Assembly: GCF_030323145.1 (NCBI RefSeq)
Contig: NZ_CP100470.1
Span: 4,071,001-4,135,000 of the forward strand
Direction of reading: 5' to 3'
Length of the DNA: 64,000 nt
Source of the DNA: Mesorhizobium sp. C432A
Lineage (GTDB): Bacteria > Pseudomonadota > Alphaproteobacteria > Rhizobiales > Rhizobiaceae
The notes under the pieces are model-generated. The model did no database searches. It saw nothing but the letters and a program-made list of their open reading frames with translations, and was not told the origin of the DNA. The position numbers and the translations under genes were made by a program. This document shows, one piece after another, positions 58,725-64,000 of the stretch (the stretch's first letter is position 1; the number at the start of each line of letters is the position of its first letter).

Positions 58725-60242
58725 CTACCGGTACAGCTGGGCTTCGTTGCGGAATGCTTTGTCGACCAGAGTGTTGTTGGCAAAGCCGCCATCGACGTCG
58801 ACGATCTCCAGGCTGATTGGTTTTTCACCAGCCGAAGGGTCGTCGGGGTCTTTGGTATTATCCTGCTTTTGAATTGGAGTGTTCACGAATACGCTCGCAT
58901 AGCCATCCGGCTTGATCGCGATGTGACCGTTGATCTTGGCGGTGTTGGCGTAGCAATCGACAATTGCCATGTTGAGTAGCCGTCGGTCGGGGTCCGGCGT
59001 CGGGTTGTCTCCTTTGTAGCATGACGGCGTGCCGGTTTCTTTGGTCGGCGCTTTCGATTTGTCCCCGACGAGGCCTTTCGAGATCTCGTATTGGTAGACG
59101 TCGTATCGCGAGGCAGGCGCAGTTTTGCTGCCGGTCGGATTGGTTGCGCTGGGGACGTTTGGATAGGCCGTCCCGTGATTGACCGACCAGTAGCTGGTCC
59201 AGAAGTTTTGCGCTGTGATCTTGTCGGACATGCCGTTCGCGTCGACGTAGTTGGTGCCAGGAGGAAGGGGCAAAGCAGTGTTATCCACGACGGGGTCGTA
59301 TTTGGTGCAGCCAGTCTTCTGGCCTTTGCGTACATTGCTCGACGGCCGGTATGCCCAATCCTTCATGTTCTTGCTGAGAGAGCCACTGTACAGATCGAAC
59401 CTCGTGTTCAGTCCAGTGTTGACCGAACCCAAGGTGACACCGGTTTTTGTGGTAATCGCATCACGGCTGTAGCAAGTGCCAGCCGTTCCCATCGCTATGG
59501 CGTCGCGTAGCGAGGTCAGGTTGTTGTCGAGCAGGCCAAAATTACCGGGACCGGGGGTGTTGCCGGCCTTCAGGATGCGAAATTCGCGACCATAGGTGTC
59601 ACCTGATGCGAAAGCCTGCTGGATGGTCTTGCTGGTCGAGGGGTCTTTCGTCTCGAACGGGTTGCACATGAACAGCGGGACCGTTTCGCAGATCGATTGC
59701 TTGAACCCGGCGACGGCCTGTGGCCGGATGTCCATGGTGTCGTTGCTGCCGATAAAGCTTGCTGGAAAGATCGTTGCGAAGGCACCCGCACCATCAGTGA
59801 GGCCGGAAGCATTCACAGTCACCAAGGAGAATGACACCACTTTAGGATCGGTGCTGGCCCATGTTACGCCGTTGGAGTCGACGCCGCTAGCGTCTAACCT
59901 GGTGTCGTCGCTGGCGGGTATTCCGGTCAGATATCTGATGGTCACGTCAGACAGGGCGAGCGTATGATCGCCTACGGTCGAAAACTTAGTCTTCTGCTCG
60001 GTCAGAAGAGTGGACGCCGCCAGGTTGGCTCGGGTGATCGAATCCGATCTGCCATCCAGTTCCGCGGCTGTCGCAAGCGCAAGCGCATCGACACCCTTCT
60101 GAAGATCATTGTGCAGTCCGTAGGCCCGACTCATATCGATTGCCAACAATGCGAAGCCAACCAGCACAGGCAGCATGATTGCGACAAGGATCATCGCTAT
60201 GCCGCGTTGATCATTCCAGAACGCCCTAATGGTCCCCAACAT
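58725..60242 (-). CDS. tadG: TadG-like pilus assembly protein (505 aa)
   Basis: MLGTIRAFWNDQRGIAMILV with VAIMLPVLVGFALLAIDMSR is the TadG N-terminal helix, followed by LQKGVDALALATAAEL. The large secreted part includes several Cys pairs and ends in a von Willebrand-like region cut of clear motifs. It fits the TadG class that supports pilus stability in the envelope. Starts 70 bp after the lipoprotein gene. Confidence 0.85.
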   Translation of the reverse strand: MLGTIRAFWNDQRGIAMILVAIMLPVLVGFALLAIDMSRAYGLHNDLQKGVDALALATAAELDGRSDSITRANLAASTLLTEQKTKFSTVGDHTLALSDVTIRYLTGIPASDDTRLDASGVDSNGVTWASTDPKVVSFSLVTVNASGLTDGAGAFATIFPASFIGSNDTMDIRPQAVAGFKQSICETVPLFMCNPFETKDPSTSKTIQQAFASGDTYGREFRILKAGNTPGPGNFGLLDNNLTSLRDAIAMGTAGTCYSRDAITTKTGVTLGSVNTGLNTRFDLYSGSLSKNMKDWAYRPSSNVRKGQKTGCTKYDPVVDNTALPLPPGTNYVDANGMSDKITAQNFWTSYWSVNHGTAYPNVPSATNPTGSKTAPASRYDVYQYEISKGLVGDKSKAPTKETGTPSCYKGDNPTPDPDRRLLNMAIVDCYANTAKINGHIAIKPDGYASVFVNTPIQKQDNTKDPDDPSAGEKPISLEIVDVDGGFANNTLVDKAFRNEAQLYR

Positions 60243-60312
60243 GACCTTACTCTCTGCTTCCTTTGCACCAGGCCCCTCGCTCGCCCGGCGCAATGCAACC
60301 GCATCCTTCTGT

Positions 60313-60612
60313 TCAATTCGCTCCGTTGGTCACACCCGACCCGCCGACATTGACCGTTATCGCAGGCGGTGGCGGTGGTGGCGGTGGAAATTTGTAGCCC
60401 TGTGCAACAGCGGCTGCCCGGGCGCCGTCGCCTTCGATATGTGTGTTCTTCGCGTTCGGATTGAACGGATCCACCGTCTGCGCCAGCGAATTGAATTTTT
60501 GCGTGTCGCCGGCGGCCAGGGTGACCGTGTCGTAGTGGTTCAGATAGTCCGCGGCGCAGCCCGATAGGGCGCCGGCGCACAGAAAGAGGATCAAGGCGCT
60601 ATTTCTTGACAT
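60313..60612 (-). CDS. Tad-locus lipoprotein (99 aa)
   Basis: Lipobox LSGC after LILFLCAGA; mature part with VTLAAGDTQKFNSLAQTVDP, a Pro-only stretch of eight and Gly-rich end. Overlaps cpaC by 14 bp. A short CpaD-like or pilotin role for the secretin is possible; the CpaD domain itself is not recognisable. Confidence 0.7.
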   Translation of the reverse strand: MSRNSALILFLCAGALSGCAADYLNHYDTVTLAAGDTQKFNSLAQTVDPFNPNAKNTHIEGDGARAAAVAQGYKFPPPPPPPPAITVNVGGSGVTNGAN

Positions 60613-62050
60613 AGAGCATCTTGTCCTTCGATTTAAAGTCCAGCATGTGGCCATAGGGGCCGGTGACGCCGTCGCCCGTTTCATATTTTCGGATCATGTC
60701 CTTGTTCACCTCGAGCTGACCAAGGATGAAGAACTCCGGGTCATTGGCCGGCCGTGTCTTGTCGAACGGGGTCGCCAGCTGCTCGCCAGGCTTCACCGGC
60801 CGGACGATGTGCGGCGTGACGATAACCACCAGTTCGGTCTCTTCCTTCTGGTTGCTCGAATTGCGGAACAGCGCACCGATGACCGGCACCTGGCCCAGCC
60901 ACGGCACCTGGTTCTGCAACTTGGTGGTCTTGCTGGACAGGAGCCCGCCGACCGCGAAGCTCTGGCCGTCGCGGAGTTCGACGACGGTTTCCAGCTTGCG
61001 GTTGGTGAAGATCGGGTCGCCGGCGGTGGTGAAACCGGTGAGGTCACTCACTTCCGGCGCCAGCTTCATATGGATCTTGCCGTCGTCGAGTACGACCGGC
61101 GTGAACAGCAGATTGACGCCAAATTGCTTATACGTGATGGTTATCTGGCCATCATTGCCCACGACACGGATAGGCACTTCGCCGCCGGCGTTGAAGCTGG
61201 CTGGCTCACCGGACAGAGTGGTGAGATTTGGTTCTGCCAGCGTGCGCACGACGCCCTTGGCCTCAAGCGCTTCAATGATCAGGTCGACTTTGATGTTGCT
61301 GTCAATGACGCGGGTAATCAGTGCCGCGAAGGGATTGCTGGTCGACAGTAGGCCACTGAGCAGATCGCCCGGGCCAAGCACTACGTTATCTTTGTCGGCG
61401 GCGGCAATGCCTGTCCCTGTACGGGTTGTGCCACTGCCATTCGTGCTCCTGATTGAAACGCCGAGATCGCGGCCGGCATTACGCTTGGCTTCCAGCACGC
61501 GCACCTCGAGATTGACCTGCTGGCTGTCGTCGACGATGACGGAATTTATGATGGCGTCGGGGCCATACTGCTGTACCACTTCCAGGATCGACGCCAGCGT
61601 GGCGCCGTCCTTGACGTGACCGCCAAGCCTCACCTTGCCGTTGATCGAACCGATTTCGATGCGCGCCCTGGGCGCCACCTGGCGGATCGCCTGCGCCATG
61701 TCGCTGACGTCTACGCCGACTTCGATCTGGATGACGCCGAGCGAGCGCTTTTCCGGAGAGAAGAGATTGACTGTAGTGGTGCCGGCGCTCTTGCCGATGA
61801 CATAAAGCGTTCGGTCGGTCATGGGCTGGGCATCGGCGATCTTCTCGTCGCCGACAACGATATCGCCGAGATTGGCGCTCACCTGTAGCGTCACAGACTG
61901 TGACGTCGGCAGGAAGATGCGATGGACGCTCGGGTTCGATACGTCGATGAAACGGTCGGCTGCTTCAGCCGCCGCAATCGACGTCAGCAGCGCAGCCAAA
62001 CAGGACAGTGCGGCCGCCGCTACCCTCATCCAAAACCCCTGCATCCCCAT
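60599..62050 (-). CDS. cpaC: Outer-membrane secretin CpaC/RcpA
   Basis: The 483-aa protein has a signal peptide, an N-terminal T2SS-like domain (VTLQVSANLGDIVVGDEKIA), a BON-like repeat and the secretin core with LAEPNLTTLSGEPASFNAGG and VPWLGQVPVIGALFR. It forms the outer-membrane pore for the Flp pilus. Confidence 0.93.
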   Translation of the reverse strand: MGMQGFWMRVAAAALSCLAALLTSIAAAEAADRFIDVSNPSVHRIFLPTSQSVTLQVSANLGDIVVGDEKIADAQPMTDRTLYVIGKSAGTTTVNLFSPEKRSLGVIQIEVGVDVSDMAQAIRQVAPRARIEIGSINGKVRLGGHVKDGATLASILEVVQQYGPDAIINSVIVDDSQQVNLEVRVLEAKRNAGRDLGVSIRSTNGSGTTRTGTGIAAADKDNVVLGPGDLLSGLLSTSNPFAALITRVIDSNIKVDLIIEALEAKGVVRTLAEPNLTTLSGEPASFNAGGEVPIRVVGNDGQITITYKQFGVNLLFTPVVLDDGKIHMKLAPEVSDLTGFTTAGDPIFTNRKLETVVELRDGQSFAVGGLLSSKTTKLQNQVPWLGQVPVIGALFRNSSNQKEETELVVIVTPHIVRPVKPGEQLATPFDKTRPANDPEFFILGQLEVNKDMIRKYETGDGVTGPYGHMLDFKSKDKMLYVKK

Positions 62051-62094
62051 CTCCCAAACTGCTGCCGCCGGCTGCCCCGCTTCGCCGCATCCCT

Positions 62095-63132
62095 TTATGG
62101 TTGTCGCGGCACGTCATAGGATTCAAGCTTCACGCCGCGAAAGACCCCCACTGTAACATTCTTCGGCGGTTCCGGCTCCAAATACTTGATAACTTCCTTG
62201 ACGACTTCTTTTGATGCGGGTGCCGTCACCACGGCCGGCACCGGCTTGACCTTGCTCAACTCGTCGAGCTGGGTTCCCACCCTGTCCACGGCCTTTTCCA
62301 ATCCGGCGATCTTGTCAGCTGCGCGCTGGCGTTCGGCTGCGGCTGCGGCGTCGGCTGCGGCCTGCTTGTCCAGTTCGGCCTGCCTCTTTGCGACATCGTC
62401 CGGCGTCTCGCCATTCAGGTCGGAAAGCGTGACTCGTTCGGTTGTCTCGCCCTTGTTGGCGGCAGCCTGGCGCAGTGCAAGAGACAACTGCCCCGCACCG
62501 GCGGCCAGCGTCAGTTTCTGCGCGTCCTTTGTGGTGGCTTCAAGCGTCACCGACTTCACAACCGTCGGGTTGTCCTTGCTTACGTCAGCGACCTGGTCGA
62601 CGGCGAGCACTTTCATGCTCTGCAGCAGAACGTCGACAAAACTCTTGTCCGCACCGTCATCGCCGCGCACCGAGCGCGTCAGCAGCACATCAACCCGGTC
62701 GCCCGGGAAGACGAAGCCGGCAACGCCAAGCACGTCGTTGACGCGGATGGATACGGCCTTCATGCCTTCACCCAGCACCGCCGAAAGTGTGGCGCGCTGG
62801 CCTGGACCGGTAATCTTGCTGCCGAGGATCGGCTCATTGGTGCTGATCGCTTGCAGCGCCTGCCTTGCGCCACTGCCGGCCAAGGCTTCCTTGGTGGTCT
62901 TGAACGCTCCAGCCGGGACTGCGCCCGCGGGCCAAGCGATCTCATGCAACTTGTCGGCGCTCAATGTGTCGCCGAACTTCAGCGGCAGTGCCGCGACAAC
63001 GATCGTATTGCCTTTGCCGTTTGATTGAGCCAAAGCACTACGCTGGCCAGCGAGCCAGATGTTGATCAGCACGACCGCCAGCACCCCGAAGACGCCGGCG
63101 AGGACTATCATAATAAGTGTGTTGGCGCGCAT
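62095..63132 (-). CDS. cpaB: Pilus assembly protein CpaB/RcpC
   Basis: N-terminal membrane anchor (TLIMIVLAGVFGVLAVVLIN), SAF domain (LPLKFGDTLSADKLHEIAWP) and RcpC part with VLGVAGFVFPGDRVDVLLTR. The C-terminal 100 residues are helical and Ala-rich, then Pro-rich. CpaB stabilises the secretin. 44 bp upstream of cpaC. Confidence 0.93.
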   Translation of the reverse strand: MRANTLIMIVLAGVFGVLAVVLINIWLAGQRSALAQSNGKGNTIVVAALPLKFGDTLSADKLHEIAWPAGAVPAGAFKTTKEALAGSGARQALQAISTNEPILGSKITGPGQRATLSAVLGEGMKAVSIRVNDVLGVAGFVFPGDRVDVLLTRSVRGDDGADKSFVDVLLQSMKVLAVDQVADVSKDNPTVVKSVTLEATTKDAQKLTLAAGAGQLSLALRQAAANKGETTERVTLSDLNGETPDDVAKRQAELDKQAAADAAAAAERQRAADKIAGLEKAVDRVGTQLDELSKVKPVPAVVTAPASKEVVKEVIKYLEPEPPKNVTVGVFRGVKLESYDVPRQP

Positions 63133-63227
63133 AACCCCAAGCCCCCAGCCAATAGAGCGGGAATTCGCCCGCCACGACTGAATTCAGGCCCGGGTTGGAT
63201 AACCCGGGCCTGATTCCGATCAAGCGA

Positions 63228-63440
63228 TCAAGTACCGGCACCGCTGGCGCAAGTGCCAATACCGGAATCGTTCATGGCGGTGCAAAGGCCCGAGAAACGA
63301 CCCGTGACCCACATGCCAATGCCGATGATGAACCCGATAGAGGCCACCGCGATGATGCCGATCAAGATAGAATATTCGACCATAGCAGCGCCGTTTTCGT
63401 CGTCGCGGAACTGCCGGGTCATCGTCATGAGCTTTTTCAT
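63228..63440 (-). CDS. pilA: Flp/Fap-type pilin (70 aa)
   Basis: DDENGAAMVEYSILIGIIAV has the Flp prepilin site (G17/A18) with Glu and Tyr at +5/+6 and a continuous hydrophobic helix. A short tail with two Cys (LCTAMNDSGIGTC) could form a disulfide loop. First gene of the minus-strand operon; TCTCCCTCTGGAGG region upstream carries the ribosome site. Confidence 0.93.
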   Translation of the reverse strand: MKKLMTMTRQFRDDENGAAMVEYSILIGIIAVASIGFIIGIGMWVTGRFSGLCTAMNDSGIGTCASGAGT

Positions 63441-63509
63441 GTCAATTTCTCCCTCTGGAGGTTTCAAACCCGACGAGACAGAGCCAGGATGAACTCCATA
63501 CCCAAGCAT

Positions 63510-63970
63510 CCCCCGTCACCTCAATCCTAAGGCTCGCGAAAAAGCAGAGTCAAACGGGATTAACAATTCCTTAACCTTCCAATACCTATGCTCGCGAGTT
63601 CAAGGGCGACTTGAATTCTTACAAGAGCTTGATTCTGCTGATTTTTCAATCCTCCTTAACCATTCGTTCACAATTTGGCCACAGCCAAGGCAAAACGATA
63701 GCAGTATTAGCATACCTGCATATTCCTTTATATCTAAGGGTTTACGGAGATTTTTCACCCGCATCTCATTTGTTTCGGCATGAAAGGTCCCGTGAGGTGG
63801 AAGTTGGGTAGAGGGTTAAGCGCGCGGGTCGAAATAAAACGATATTTTTCTGGCGTCCTCTTTAACTATGTTGAAAGCATTGGCCTCACGTGAGACCCTC
63901 CAGCGCTTGTGCCTCGCTTGGTTAACGTTTAGTTTCCGCTAATAAGGGGCTAGCGGGGGTATAAGGGATT
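63510..63970. other. Pilin promoter region, AT-rich
   Basis: Lower G+C than elsewhere, with several T/A tracts, as usual before flp genes. No gene; the plus-strand frame 63611-63811 has no ribosome site. Confidence 0.5.
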
Positions 63971-64000
63971 ATGCTGGGGCGGTTTATCAAGGGACCGAGT
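63971..64000 (+). CDS. Possible start of a plus-strand gene, cut by window end
   Basis: ATG at 63971 preceded by AAGGG reads MLGRFIKGPS. Divergent from the pilin gene; too short to identify. Confidence 0.25.
   Translation, partial: MLGRFIKGPS

Noticed and set aside
60726..61619. 297-codon plus-strand frame opposite cpaC
   Set aside because: Ser/Thr-rich shadow of the secretin gene.

Overview
The window looks like a chromosome segment of a rhizobial alphaproteobacterium, most probably Mesorhizobium or a close relative in the Phyllobacteriaceae. This is inference from gene content: high G+C, a DUF768 protein, DUF982, DUF1127, DUF3606 and DUF6894 small proteins, a CpaB-CpaC-CpaE/Tad pilus locus, a stand-alone ATP-dependent DNA ligase, and many promoters of the form GGAAC-N16/17-NGTT, the known target of EcfG/RpoE2, the general stress sigma factor of these bacteria. 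No rRNA, tRNA or CRISPR was seen.

Layout. 1-3.6 kb: M42 peptidase (partial), GFA protein, ClpP-like protease and a DegP/HtrA periplasmic protease. 3.7-12.1 kb: a catabolic module made of a two-permease sugar ABC transporter of the YtfQRT-YjfF type, a GMC oxidoreductase, a GntR/FadR regulator and a divergent enolase-superfamily dehydratase. Four TGGTCC half-sites lie in the divergent control region. 12.3-16.8 kb: small hypotheticals, an SDR, a cupin, a complex I NDUFS4-like protein and two Hsp20 genes, one frameshifted. 17-24 kb: small secreted or membrane proteins mixed with broken genes. 24.1-28.7 kb: a decaying catabolic cluster (truncated peptide-type binding protein, Rieske ferredoxin, amidohydrolase, LysR regulator with a clear operator, frameshifted flavin/2Fe-2S reductase).

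28.7-53 kb is the accessory heart of the window: dozens of small stress-type genes and many damaged second copies of them. It holds two tandem lasso-peptide-like precursor genes (34.0-34.3 kb), an orphan TadG-TadE-TadE set (36.4-38.5 kb), VanZ and BrkB membrane proteins, an intact four-gene cassette (DUF3606, a CxxC mini-protein, a 64-aa protein, a KTSC-domain protein; 46.2-47.1 kb) divergent from a DNA ligase, and fragments of nearly all of these scattered elsewhere. At least ten EcfG-like promoters suggest that the small proteins, the ligase, BrkB and CsbD act together under the general stress response.

53.5-54.6 kb: an intact IS630-family element inserted exactly in a stop codon. 54.7-63.4 kb: a Tad/Flp pilus operon on the minus strand (Flp pilin, CpaB, CpaC, lipoprotein, TadG, two TadE-like proteins, CpaE) that continues through overlapping genes into an L,D-transpeptidase and a membrane-anchored coiled-coil protein. 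The motor ATPase and the TadB/TadC platform genes are not in the window.

Caution: many broken genes keep good family similarity on both sides of single-base shifts, sometimes with compensating shifts. Some of these may be sequencing errors rather than true pseudogenes; this cannot be settled from the sequence alone.
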